A stretch of DNA of 64,000 nt from Pyropia yezoensis (GCA_009829735.1 CM020618.1:34200894-34264893), one strand, 5' to 3'. Numbered from the stretch's first letter, positions 49,801 through 59,807 are shown. Notes: generated by a model not told the origin, from the letters alone. A program made the numbers and translations.

Positions 49801-50342
49801 AGGATGGGGATGGTGTCCCCATTCATCAACTTGACCCAGTACTCAGGGCCACAAATCAAAGGCACTTGAGTTACAACATAAGGGGTACCCAGAAGCAGGG
49901 GTACCGATATATTCTCAACTACTCCATAGGTCACGTCGACCTCATGCGTCCCCAACCTAGTTGGTAGGGTCACGGCACCAACGATCGGAAGTACCCCACC
50001 ATTGATATCGATCAGATGGTCAGCTTTAGACCTCCAGCGTTGGAGCTTCACCTCCTTTGGTAATAGCGACTTGCGTACCAAGGAGGCTCCTGACCCGGTA
50101 TCAAGTACGATACGGGCACAGCAGGCACGGCCGGGGGCAAGTTGCACCCGTCCAGCCACCTGGAAGTTCTCACCCGTCAGCACCGCGATGACCCGACGTG
50201 GGTTTTCGTTCTTGGGGAGTCCTACCCGAGGTGGGCGGACTCCCTTAGGTCGCCGCAGTATCCGGCACGGTTGGTTCGTCCTCTTGACCCACTTGGCCGA
50301 GGCTGCCGTTGTGAGCTTCGGACGACCAGCTCCAACGGTCAT
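46842..50342 (-). CDS. pol: B2 pol: protease, truncated RT, RNase H, integrase, chromodomain
   Basis: 1166 codons, the same length and domain order as B1 pol (24753-28253), from an ATG overlapping the gag stop as ATGA. Protease L-D-T-G-S-G, RT beginning only at F-T-C-H-C-G with Y-L-D-D retained, RNase H, integrase (H735, H742, C772, C775; D804, D864, E900) and chromodomain are all present. Scattered substitutions distinguish it from B1 (for example Gln-Val-Glu-His instead of Gln-Val-Glu-Arg after the catalytic Glu, and Val-Pro-Trp instead of Val-Arg-Trp in the chromodomain). No stop or indel is seen. The identical RT deletion means it predates the two insertions. Confidence 0.92.
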   Translation of the reverse strand: MTVGAGRPKLTTAASAKWVKRTNQPCRILRRPKGVRPPRVGLPKNENPRRVIAVLTGENFQVAGRVQLAPGRACCARIVLDTGSGASLVRKSLLPKEVKLQRWRSKADHLIDINGGVLPIVGAVTLPTRLGTHEVDVTYGVVENISVPLLLGTPYVVTQVPLICGPEYWVKLMNGDTIPILGKGKSVAPVTVSQSKPVCSVREGFTATLRLARKVTLPPNSVAHVDVVTDCTGNGLVHPYPRLARKHQVHAALGTMDSKVGVPWRIQVMNLSSLPKYFKSGAKFGYIDQHEGPVVAVTLNAGASSNPKSGKEKHQAESAAFTCHCGTYQCKRLPFGLCNAPATFQRAMDMILAGVRWQICLVYLDDIIVFSQSPEEHIGHLGQVFKLLPDAGVSLKASKCHLFTQEVEYLGHVVRPGRLSVNEKNLRAIRKAQYPRTQTQMRSFLGMCNVYRRFTKGFAKVAKPLNELVSSTLPKNLPPPSRVEQESFETLRDLLLKPPILAIPRLGGHYILDVDASYDQLGCVLLQQQPDKEYLPVGYFSKGLNSAEKNYGVTELEGLAVVWAVTSLRHYLEGEKVLIRCDHRALQFIFKTDCTSTRLNRWRVRLAPFNFDIEYRPGRQHALADGLSRVPTEGLDTNPVDEDIPIVGVVTRSGQALNPEAPGSKKYLPLSLDEVVKAQAEDPFCKSQRDTLDTVEETRFFLGDDGLLMRRGVFQGTEQLVVPTSLKDSILEREHNAPTGGHPGSSKLYETLRTRYYWPSMVVDIFSWVAACTSCARIRLMERRPSTAMLLFPAKEPFAALAMDILGPLPVTEEGNQYLLVICDRFTKLTRAIPLAEITAMSVVSASLDHWVAAYGIPDSTLSDNGPQFASVLFQGVQDMLGVRANYATPYHPQTNGQVEHFNKTIVRQLRHYVSEHVKTWDQYISILTTAHNSQVHSSTGEVPLAFVTPRRVRSIAVRRPLPTREDGGSTPTPTESKAEFAARLENLIPKVRAEMDKAQKRYKRTFDKKVRNAKHVPEQGDWVLVHSHTPTGGMSVFQMKGPYQVLRTDGRRFTIESDDGVRTVNGQDVVKVAPPPAGDPAWARALEAWRLPSLPAAKQGPQEYVFDKFIDHGWDEDTDRLMLRVPWFGYKAKDDTWVYVEDLSAEKVRAYCARSEIDPNSPPST

Positions 50343-52758
50343 TCGTTTCCCGCCGACTTGGCGTCCGAATCTGAGGACGAACGGGAAGACGACGAGTCCG
50401 AGGACGACGTGTCCGCCCCCTCCGCCGAGGGTGTGGCGACCGCCACCACCGGTCGAGACCCACCCTCGCGGCGTGAGCGTACTTCGTTCGTAGCCGACTT
50501 CTTACTCGCATTCCTAACAAGTTGTTGGATGCGTTTACTCAACTTGGGGCAATCATATGCCCAGTGTCCATCGGAGTTGCAGTTCCAACACCGATTATCA
50601 GTTCCCGGAGGGGTCTTCCCAACTGCGGAAGACGAAGAGGTACCCCGGGAAGTTCCCACGGCAGCTACCACCCTCTCCTTGCGGATTCGGCGTGCCTCTC
50701 TCAACTCTCTGGCCTGGCGCGCCTCCTCACGTTCCTTGGCCAACTCGGCCTGACGCTCCTGGCGTTGTTCTTCCCGCAACTTGCGGTAGGCCTCGCCTCT
50801 GCGGTAGGCGAACCTAGCCAACTCGGCCAGGGTCACCCGGGCAGTGTTATGCTCCCGGGTCTCCATCCGGACTGACCAATGTGTGGCAGTATTGACCCCC
50901 GGGTACGGGGGCAACACGTGCCATGCAAGGGGCGGCAGGCCACTAGCCTGATCCGTTCCTCCCCCTGCATTTGGGTCCATATTCCCTAAGTTTGGGATAG
51001 TTAGCTTAGTAGTAAATCCAACTTGGATTTGAGGGTTTTCTGCATTTATCGTCTTGAATTTTCGTGTGGCCCGGTGGGCAGGTGCTGGGGTGGGAGATTC
51101 TGAGTGGCGAGATTCTGAGGGGACCCTGGGGGGATAAGGGGAGGGACAGCGGGGCTTGGCCCTGCGTCCCCGTCCCGACCAAGAAACTGTTGGACCACAC
51201 ACCATCTTCTTGTTTGTCAGTGGGGGAATTGCCCCACAACAGGGACAGAGTGTGTGCGACTTGCACTTCTTCCGGTTCCCCCGACACGGGAGGCAGCCCT
51301 TGTACACCGCCCCAACTTGGGTGCCGTGTGTGTAAGTGGCTTTTGCCACACAATGGAGTCCCTCCACAAACCGACTCTGCACCACAGCTTGTGGATGAAG
51401 AAACCCACAAAGATTGTTGAGCTTACGAGCTCGCTCCGCAAAGGACAACTCGTCCTCCGCCTCTTCCTGATGGGCTTGCGTAAACTCCTCGACTTGAAAA
51501 ACCAACGCTGCCTCATCAACCATGGCCCTTAACAACCAGTTGACGAGCTCCAAGTAGGACGTCACCTCCCCAGCGCCTCCACTTGAGGAGCTGGGCATGA
51601 GGGACATAAGTTCTGTCCGCAGGTCTCCCTTCGTAAACTCCTGTAGAATGTAAAAAGCCATGCCTTCATTTATGGCATTGTCGTCACAGGCTTTTGTGAA
51701 ACGACGTAGAAACTCAAAGACACGGAGGGGGGGAGTTCCATCCCTCTCCGCTTTGTGCCCAAAAGAGTGAAGTGCATTCTTCTTGGCACGGCCCATGGCT
51801 CGGGCCTGGTCAGGACCATACGACACCGACTTGTTGTGGAGGGCGTAGGTCTCACAGTCAAAGATCCTCTGGTAGACCGGGTTGGCTACCTGGATCTTGG
51901 GCGGCACCTCACGTTGAGGGAACAGCCGCTGTGGCACTGGGGTAAGTTCACTCTCAGTGCCTGTAGTCCGGCGCGGCGCATTTGGTGTAGCCGCCGGCGT
52001 TTCCGGGGGGAACTCCCCCGTGAAGGGCGTACGCCCCATCGCGTATGGTGTGGCCCCCTCGTTGGGAGTCACAGGTGTCGACCCAGTTCGGGGCGACCAG
52101 AGATAGGCGTCAGGAGAGATTCCCCCTGCGCCTGTGGGCTCGAAAGCCCCAATCCGGTCTGGACATTAAGGCCATCTGGCAAACTCGCCACACTCTGATT
52201 CAGAATAGTATTCGTCATCGTGACCACCAGGTCCGGCAAAGTCTGCCGCAACTCATCGGTCGCCTCCCGACGGACAGTTTCCGCGAGGAGTGGATTGACG
52301 ACTACAGTTGAGTCTCGGTCCGCCTCCGGGAGTCCACCTGAGGGGTAACCACGTTCCTCAGGGGTCTCAACCGGGGGCATGGGCGCTAGCCCATCGCCGA
52401 CCAACGGAGGTCCGCCGTCCACCGAAAGCCTAGTTGGCGACGGCTCCAAGCCAAAGTTGGCTCCAACCCGAGTGGAACCCGCGGGGACAGTCCTCACCCC
52501 TTGGGACGTTCCCGTTGAGTGTACCACACGGTGGCCAGACTTCGGCCCACCCACATCAGAAGTGTCACCCGAGCGAACTCCCGACTGAGTCGGGGTGGCC
52601 TGTTGCCCGCCCGCACTTCCAGTCCTGCTGGCTTGTGGGACCTCTTGTTCCTTTGCGACCCCAGGTAAACCCACCTGTGTCTCACCAGTATTCAAAGGCA
52701 CTGAAGTACGTGCGTCACCCGTGTACTCCCCGGACGACGGGGGGTCCGAACTAGCCAT
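50339..52758 (-). pseudogene. gag: B2 gag, frameshifted and split by LTR
   Basis: Homologue of B1 gag, from ATG 52758. A one-base deletion near 52075-52085 relative to B1 breaks the frame. Downstream of it, from 52072 to the stop at 50339, the frame is open even though a complete 469-bp family-B LTR sits at 50882-51350, because LTR plus 5-bp duplication is 474 bp (158 codons) and the LTR's complementary strand has no stop. The zinc knuckle C-W-N-C-N-S-D-G-H-W-A-Y-D-C and the G-N-E end are present. The stop overlaps the pol ATG. Confidence 0.85.
50882..51350 (+). mobile_element. Family-B solo LTR inside B2 gag
   Basis: 469 bp, ends TGTGGC...GCCACA, with perfect 5-bp duplication CAATG at 50877-50881 and 51351-51355. 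It lies opposite in orientation to B2 itself, and gag homology resumes exactly after the duplication. Confidence 0.95.
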
Positions 52759-52857
52759 GTTGGCTGACGATCCGTATGACACGGTCCAAGTCCACCGTTC
52801 CTCTGAGACAGAGGGCCCCCTACACCCGGGTGCACCCGGAGGTAAAGTTTACCTCTG

Positions 52858-52875
52858 TCCCCTGCTGCTCCACCG
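52858..52875 (-). promoter_or_regulatory. B2 primer binding site
   Basis: Minus strand CGGTGGAGCAGCAGGGGA two bases inside the truncated 5' LTR; matches the family-A PBS except for the first base. Confidence 0.7.
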
Positions 52876-52877
52876 AA

Positions 52878-52920
52878 TGTGCCAAAAACCTCTCGCTCAC
52901 GCGACACCCAAGTTGGGGGC
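52878..52920 (-). mobile_element. B2 5' LTR, truncated
   Basis: About 43 bp of the LTR's 3' end (TGTGCCAAAAACC...CACCCAAGTTGGGG on the plus strand), then unrelated sequence. The sense promoter of B2 is therefore lost. Confidence 0.75.
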
Positions 52921-53090
52921 GAGCTTCCACCAGCCCGCACAGAGGCCCCGAGAAGGCCCCACGATGAAACTCTCGAGAGCCTGACAACGATGCCTCCAGG
53001 TCCCTTCTAGAAAATTCTGGAACAAGAGCGGTGCTGCTCCTTTGAATGCCAGCCGCGCCCGACGCGTTCAGTCCAATCCGTCCCGACCAC

Positions 53091-53740
53091 TATATAAATG
53101 GTGCCTCCGACCACCCAACTTGCCTATCCCTCCCGTCTCCCAAGTTACTCGCACACGGCACGCGGTCCAAACCTCGCCATGGACGCCCGTACCCCGCCTG
53201 TCACTTTAAGCGGTGATTCGGACACCGAAGAACCGCCGCCCGACCTCCCCCGCCACCCCCTCGGAGCACCCCCCCTCGTCCCCCGCCACGCTTGCGTGCC
53301 CCTCCTTCCCCCCGAGCCCCTCCAAGTCCCCGCATCCACCCTCACCCCGTCGGCTGTCCAACCCTCCCCCGCCACCCGCCCGGCGCGCCCCCTCGCCACC
53401 TCTCCCCCCTTTTCCTCCCACCGCCCCCGTTCCTGGGCTTCTTCACCGCCCCGCGCGCTCTTGCACGCTTGCACAATGTCGCGGAAGGGTTGTGTCCGCC
53501 GCTGCATTTTATCGTCATCGCTCAAGCAAGCGCGCCCGCTTGGACAACGAATCGATGAGTGATCAGTCAAGGGATCTACTAGACGCAGACAGTGCCGAAG
53601 GGTCAAGCCCTCCGGGACCAGGATACAGCCTCAGTTCCATCCCCGACGAGGAAACCACGCCGTCGTTTACCCCGACCTCTGATGACGACGACGGCATTTG
53701 GCTGCCTAGTGTGGAACGCGATGCTCGAGATGTTGGGTAG
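53091..53740 (+). other. Possible partial gene with TATA box
   Basis: TATATAAA at 53091 lies about 90 bp before ATG 53179 (CGCCATGG). The frame from there begins acidic (S-G-D-S-D-T-E-E) and becomes Pro-rich to 53562. In another frame, sequence from about 53480 to 53740 looks coding (S-K-R-A-R-L-D-N-E-S, then P-S-F-T-P-T-S-D-D-D-D) and ends in a stop. This could be a frameshifted or spliced gene or the N-terminal part of a transposon protein. No domain recognised. Confidence 0.35.
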
Positions 53741-53889
53741 ATTGTTGAACGTCAAGGTGATCGAAACTCTCAGCAAGCGGTTTACGAGCCATAAGTGCGC
53801 GTCCGCCAGACTGTTGCTGTGAATGAGGTGCACGTGCCCACGGCGGCTTTTATTGAAGTTACTCACGACATTGTGTTCTACACTACCAT

Positions 53890-55081
53890 TGATTCGTCCT
53901 CTGGACCCACTTGGCCGAGGTTGCCGCTGTGAGCTCCGGACGACCAGCTCCAGTGATTACTCGTTTCCCGCCGACTTGGCATCAGAGTCAGAAGGCGAAG
54001 GGGGGGACGACGAGTCCGAGGACGACGTGTCCACCTCCTCCGCCGAGGGTGTGGCCACAGCCACCACTGGCCGCGTACTCCCCTCGCGGCGCGAGCGTAC
54101 TTCTCTCGTTGCCGTCTTCTTGCTTGCATTCTTAACAAGTTGATGAATGCGTTTACTCAACATAGGGCAGTCGTACGCCCAGTGTCCATCAGCGTTGCAG
54201 TTCCAACACCGATTCTCCGTTCCCGGGAAGGTCCTCCCGATTCGGGAACTCGAGAGCCTGCCTTGGGAAGCTCCCACATCGGCTACCACCTTATCCTTAC
54301 GGATTCGGCGTACCTCCCGTAGCTCTTTGGCTTTGCGAGCCTCCTCTTTCTCCTTGGCCAACTCGGCCTGCCGTTCCTGGCGTTGCTCATCTGGCAGCCT
54401 GCGGTAAGCCCCCCCTCTGCGGTAGGCGAGCCTGTCCAACTCGGCCAGTGTCGCCCGGGAGGTATTATGCGCCCGGGTCTCCATACGGACCGACCAACGG
54501 AGACCTTCCACAAAGCGACTCTTCACCACAGCTTGTGGGTGAAGAAAGCCACAGAGATTGTCAAGCTTACGGACTCGGTCCGCAAAGAACAACTCGTCCT
54601 CATTCTCCTCCTGGTGCGCGTGCGTAAAATCCTCGACTTGAGAAGCCAACGCGGCTTCATGAACCATAGCCCTCACTAACCAGTTGATGAGCTCCAAGTA
54701 GGACGTCACCTCACCAGCTCCTCCACATGAGGAGCTGGGCATGACGGACATAATTCCGTCCGTCGGTCGCCCTTGGTGAATTCCGCTAGCATGCAGAAAG
54801 CCATGACTTCACTTATGGCATTGTCGTCACAGGCTTTTGTGAAACGACGTAGAAACTCAAAGACACGGAGGGGGGGAGTTCCATCCCACTTTGCTTTGTG
54901 CCCGAAAGAATGAGTTACGTTTTTCTTGGCACGGCCCATAACTCGGGCCTGAACAGGGCCATACGCCACTGACTTGTTGTCCAGGGCGTAGGCCTCACAG
55001 TCAGAGATACCCTGGTAGACCGGGTTGGCTACCTGGATCTTGGGCGGCACCTCACGTTGAGGGAACAGCCGCTGTGGCACA
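53890..55081 (-). pseudogene. gag: Orphan family-B-like gag fragment
   Basis: About 1.2 kb homologous to the C-terminal 400 codons of family-B gag, diverged from both B1 and B2. Capsid-like region (F-L-R-R-F-T-K-A), Arg/Glu-rich helix, zinc knuckle C-W-N-C-N-A-D-G-H-W-A-Y-D-C and the G-N-E end are present. Only one frameshift is seen (about 54754, a one-base deletion). The pol start is mutated and homology ends a few bases beyond. No LTR or pol flanks it, so it is either a truncated insertion or a captured gag. Confidence 0.8.
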
Positions 55082-55118
55082 GCCAATGCTTATCAAGCTT
55101 CTTGCGTACCTGTTAACT

Positions 55119-55319
55119 TTAAGATAACAGATCGTCATCCTCAGCAACATCACGGAGATGCCTGAACTGGGGCTTTGGCAGCATGGTCCCGCCCACGATC
55201 TTGGCAGGTGGGGAAGACTTTGACCAGAGCTCAGCATCGGTCGCGCCATGCTTCTGTGCTTTCTTGTATTCCACCGTGCAGCGTACTTGATCGTTCCATG
55301 CCAGCCAGCGTCCATTCAT
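55119..55319 (-). CDS. Small hypothetical ORF
   Basis: 66 codons from an ATG at 55319, balanced composition (W-L-A-W-N-D-Q, K-A-Q-K-H-G-A-T-D, ending D-D-D-L-L-S). It lies in lower-GC sequence between the gag fragment and the TIR element. No family recognised; might be an exon. Confidence 0.25.
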   Translation of the reverse strand: MNGRWLAWNDQVRCTVEYKKAQKHGATDAELWSKSSPPAKIVGGTMLPKPQFRHLRDVAEDDDLLS

Positions 55320-55542
55320 GCAAGATAGTCACTGCGAGCAGCTCGTTTTTTGTTTTGACAGAGTGGGAATGTTTTCCGTTGAGCACATTATGTCATCAAG
55401 ACATCAAGCTTCACACAAGAACAGCTGAATGCAACTGATATCTAAATCCCAAGGAAGAACAGATGCGCGCAGCCGATTCCAGTTCTGTAAAGAAGGAAGA
55501 CGGTTTAGACCCGCGGCGTTCAGCATGACAAGGTTTCCCTCT

Positions 55543-57204
55543 GCGCAGTGCGGCTTAAAGCGGTGTCACGGAAGCGGCCCGATTTCGTGCTCAGATCTGT
55601 TGACCATCTCTTCCAACCGCTCCGTAAGGTATGCTGGAGGCCTACAATTAGCTTTCCTTTTTGTACGACTTGTTCGGGACGGTTCCGCGAGGAGGCCACG
55701 TTCTCACTATACACGACGTGAAGCGTCATCACCAGGCCTCTCTGGTGATGTGCTTTGAGCACATGGCCGTCGTGCAACTATACTGCTCGGCAAATTTGAG
55801 CAAGTAGACAGAAAGAGAGCTAGCACAAACTAGCAAAAAAAAGAGCAAAACCATGCAGCTTCGCGCAACAGATTTGACAATATGTCATGGTTAAGGTAGT
55901 GCCTGTTCCAGGCTTAGCAGAGATTACTGACTCGCTGGCGATGACCAATGCCGCGTTCTCATGTCTGCAGAGGCCGCGGCCGGTCAAGCGGAATCTGATT
56001 GCGTAGTCTCATTGTCTCCAACTGTGACCTAGCCTGTATAAATCTATTTCCATTTCCAGAATCTCACCTTGAATGAGATGCGTACTTGTGCGTCAGCACC
56101 TGCCACCTGCAGCTAGCTGCAGCCGCCTACTTGAGCTGCCTAGCTTCTGTTGCTTCCGCTTAGTCTGTGAGTGACCAAGATTCAGCTGCACTTCTGTGTG
56201 GGCCTCAGCGATGGCTGCTCAACCCTTCTCCTTCTCCCGACAGGTAGTGCCGCCGTCCCCGCCAGTTACGGGGCAGCCTCCTGGGAACTGGCGGGCAAGG
56301 CAATGACGCTAAGCCCGCCCGGCGTGGACCTCGGCGACAGCACTACGACTGCCGCGACACCAGGAAGCACTTGTGCCACGGGGCGAAATGAAGATCGGCA
56401 GAAGAGCTTGGCCGTCAGGACTAGTGCACAGACGACGAACGGATAGGCGGACAAGAATGTCCAGACGGGCAGCATGATTACTTTTGTAGACGAGGGAGAG
56501 GGACGACCGGGATGAGGTCCGGTAGCAACAAGACCACCCTTTCTCACACCTCCTACAACTCAAGCAAGGTATAGTGCGCGCAAGTGAATCGAACTCGGGG
56601 GGGGTTGCAGCCGACAACTCTTGTGGGCGCGTCGCTGGTTCGGGAGATGAGTGGAGTGGGAAAGGGGGGGGGCTGCGCAAAGGGACCTGCGCATGGTGGG
56701 TGCTTAGGACAGGGGGGTGGCCTTTTGCCCTTGAGGCGACGTGTCGGCATGGTTGTTCTTCGAAGAGAGTGCACAGTGTGAAGCACAAGTTCGTCACATG
56801 GGTCGTTTTCCTCCAGCGAACTATTTTCTCGGGACTCACTAAAGCCGAGATAGTCCCAGAAAGCAGCCCAACTGTGCCGATCATTCTATAACTCGTACAA
56901 AGACGATTGGCACTTTCTCAGTTAAACCTATTGTCAGGGGATTTGTGTGACGTCCATGGCGGTACGTAGTCGGCATGTGCAAGGACCCTCATGATTTCAT
57001 TGGGTGACAAGCCGTCGGAGATGTGTACTCTCGTCCGGGGACAACAGCTTTTCTTGCGCGTTTGAGCAAAAATTCTGTTGGTTTGTACAGATTGACTTTC
57101 TTAATCTTACAACTGTGCTGAGGCGACCGAGCAAGTCTGAGCAAAGTAAAACAGGCCCGAGCAACGATTCCGTGACACCGCTTTAAGCCGCACTGCGCTG
57201 TAGA
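55543..57204. mobile_element. 1.65-kb TIR DNA element, non-coding
   Basis: About 32-bp terminal inverted repeats start GCGCAGTGCGGC and contain TTAAAGCGGTGTCACGGAA (left from about 55544, right to about 57203). The interior has lower GC, a TATAAAT at 56037, and only short open frames. No transposase was found inside. The start sequence is shared with the small element at 350-502. No target duplication could be assigned. Confidence 0.65.
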
Positions 57205-57665
57205 AGCACCCGTCTGCCGTTATGCACATACCAGCCACTGGCCGCCTCACCGTTCCAAGCTCCACACCACCACTTCTCCGCCTCCCTCCCGAGCCCTTTC
57301 ACTCCGCGATTGAGCTCCACTACCCCCTGCCTTTCCCAGCCGCTCCATCCCACTCTTGCGAGCTCCCCTCTGGTCCCTCAAGAGCTACTCCCTTCCACAT
57401 TTTCCAGCCATTAGAGAGTTTTTGTTGGTATCGCGTGGGTACTTCGTGGGCACGTTCAGTGCCTACTTTCCTTACAGTTGGGTCTACCCACGTGGGTAAA
57501 GAGCCGTGGTTTTGTGGGAATCTCTTCGGTCGACGGTAGCTACTTGTCCGACCAACACGCGCCGCTAGCACCACTCCACGCTGTCGCCTCCCTGGCTCTC
57601 TCATTCTGACCCTTCCTCGTTCTGTGCGTCCTCGCAGGTGCTGGTGTTCTTCTTCCTGTACGGCG
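57205..57665. other. Upstream of transposase, no gene called
   Basis: C/T-rich sequence with an open frame at 57222-57539 (Pro/Ser-rich) and no domain. It may be the 5' UTR or promoter of the transposase at 57666. Confidence 0.35.
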
Positions 57666-58586
57666 ATGGTCTCTATCAAGGGACAGAAGCTGCAGCGATG
57701 GATTAAGCGTCGCAAGGCGCTCGACCGTCGCCCGCTGGTTGGCCACGCCCTTGGCAACTCCCGGGCCGAGCTCTTCTCGATTGTGAATGCCTTCCGACAC
57801 GCACGCAAGGAGGCTGCTCTCCTTCGCTTGCGTTCTTTGCGTTTGCGAGCACACTTTTTCAATCTCAACGCGTTCTCCTCGGACCAGTCCCTTGCACTTT
57901 TTCGGTTTCTTCCGCAGGACGTCGGTCGCTTGACAGATCTTCTGCATATTGATGTATCTTTTGTTCATCCTTCGTACCATGTCTTGCCCATTGAGTGCTT
58001 GTGCATTGTGTTGCGGCGTTTGGCTTCGCCTGCTCGATGGTCTGACCTTGAAGACCAATTTGGTTGTAGCAGGTCAGCTCTGTGCACCATCTTTTATGCC
58101 ACGATTGACATGCTTTCGGTGAAGTGGGGTCACTTATTGTCTGAATGGAGAGATTATTTCATGCGTCAGCGCGCGGCTATGTACTCGCAATGCATTGCTG
58201 ATGCTGGCACGTCCCTTGACCGGTGTGTAGGTTTTATTGATGGTACTGCTTTGTTTGTGTCCAGACGTGGTGGTGCTTGCAGAGGGCTTGCTACAGTGGC
58301 CACAAGCGCAAGCATGCCGTTAAGTTCCAGAACGTTTTGATGCCGGATGGGCTGTTCTTTCACATGTACGGACCTTTGAAGGGGCGCCGTCACGACATGA
58401 CCCTATATCACGAGTCGCAACTGGACGAGACGCTTTCCGAGGCGCTCACGATTGACAGGCACCTATTTCACCCCTACGGCGATGCTGCTTACGTGCTCCG
58501 TCCATGGCTTCAAACTGCGTTTGACGGTCTCCTCACACTGCAGCAGGAAGCTCACAACGACTCAATGAAGGTTCCAAGAGCATCGG
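57666..58586 (+). pseudogene. PIF/Harbinger-type DDE transposase, broken
   Basis: From ATG 57666 an open frame to 58340 encodes an N-terminal helical region, then a helix-turn-helix-like segment (W-S-D-L-E-D-Q-F-G-C-S-R-S-A), then F-I-D-G-T, the first catalytic Asp of DDE_4-type nucleases. A one-base shift near 58262-58276 moves the continuation to another frame: Y-S-G-H-K-R-K-H, Y-G-P-L-K-G-R-R-H-D (second Asp region), then G-D-A-A-Y-V-L-R-P-W-L. The frame reaches V-P-R-A-S-V, just before the usual V-E-x-x-F-G with the catalytic Glu, where the family-C LTR starts (58587). The transposase is therefore dead and its C-terminus is displaced beyond the window. Confidence 0.82.
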
Positions 58587-59313
58587 TGTAGCGTAATGGA
58601 ACCCAGGTTCCCGAAACCACAGACCACAAACACTCACACAGAGACCACAGTCCGAAGCCCAGGAAGAAACAGGTAAGAGCCCTTGCTGATCCACTCGCCC
58701 GCCACGATACGAGGCAAAGGTAAGCAGGACAAAAGCCCGAGGGAGAAGGAACCCAAAGCACTGTTGATTTTACAAGATGGCCCCGGAGAGAACCCCGGAG
58801 CACCCCTCAAGAACCTCCCCCCCTGGCCCCTCCAGGGGCCCTGAGCGATGCCCCCAGAGGGCGCCCCCAGCGGGCCAAGTGCCAGCAAGCCACCGGCCGC
58901 TCACCGGGCCAACACACGAAGAGCAAGCGAAATCCTCCCACACACAAATGTCAATCCCCGAAAAAAACCCAGTGGGAAAAAGGGGAAAGACACGAAATCA
59001 CGCAAGGAAAATAAATGCGAAAAATCAAGCAGATAACCCGAAGGTTAGTATGCCCCCAACCGGGCAAGTCCTCCGTTCCGGGGGGACCAATCAGGGCACT
59101 GGGCGTGTCGCCACTGCCCCGGGCCACCGATCGGGGATCCCAAGCCAGCGCGTGGTTCCACGTAACGCTGCCAGCCGGGTCCCAAGTCAGTCTCCCGGGT
59201 CCCGACGGTACCTGAGGGCCACAACGCCACATGGCCCCCTCACTAGGGCCGAGCGTCCCGCCGGCCAACAGGGAAACCGGGGAGAGGGACTGCAAAGGAT
59301 CCTATAGGGTTAC
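58587..59313 (-). mobile_element. Family-C 3' LTR
   Basis: About 727 bp with TGTAGCGTAATGG at the outer end and GGTTACA at the inner end; homologous to the solo copy at 9140-9828 in inverted orientation. It cuts the Harbinger-type transposase. The inner boundary is less certain, as the adjoining sequence is not clearly purine-rich on the element strand. Confidence 0.7.
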
Positions 59314-59807
59314 ACCAGCGTCACAACGAACGGGACGTGGGGCCAGTGTCTGGAAACAGGGTCCCCCCCCCCCCGACAAGTGTCTCGAGGCAGAGGGTCC
59401 CGGGCAGACTGACCAGGGCGGTACGGGAGAGGCGAGGGCCACGCACAGGGTAACGAGGGGGGTGTGGCGCAGCCCGCGCCGGCCGCCCGCCTGCATTCCT
59501 CCTCCCCTCGCCCTCCCCATGTGGCGCTCGGCCCCTGGGGTGGGTGAGGAGGCGTAGGGATGTGGACGGGGGCTGGCGGCACACGGGCGCAGCCTGGGTT
59601 CCGTTAGAGTGGGGGCCCAGGGATAACAGGGCCCTCACGGGCTCCCTCGTTCCCCGCGACCGGGACCCCAACGCACCATCTTCCCCGCTACGCTTCCCCG
59701 TGGGCGCCTCAATCGTTCCCTCTACCCTTTCCCCTTCCCAACGTTCCCACGCACCCGTTCCACCTGGTACCCCACCTCCCCTCACCGTGTCCCGTTACCC
59801 CGTCCCC
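59314..59807 (+). promoter_or_regulatory. Presumed leader of family-C antisense gene
   Basis: About 490 bp between LTR and antisense ATG, GC-rich with C- and G-homopolymers. By analogy with families A and B it should contain the antisense promoter. No motif is specific enough to name. Confidence 0.3.

Larger units (their letters stand above)
43980..52920 (-). mobile_element. Family-B chromovirus B2
   Basis: Second family-B element, inverted relative to B1: 3' LTR (43980-44448), polypurine tract, antisense ORF (+), pol (-), gag (-), PBS, and only about 43 bp of the 5' LTR (52878-52920), after which homology stops. pol is open with the same RT deletion as B1. gag has a one-base deletion and an LTR insertion. 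The antisense ORF is intact. Confidence 0.9.

Noticed and set aside
56570..56610. tRNA-like T-arm (GAGTTCGATTC on the minus strand)
   Set aside because: The flanking bases do not pair into a T-stem and no D-arm, anticodon arm or acceptor stem fits.
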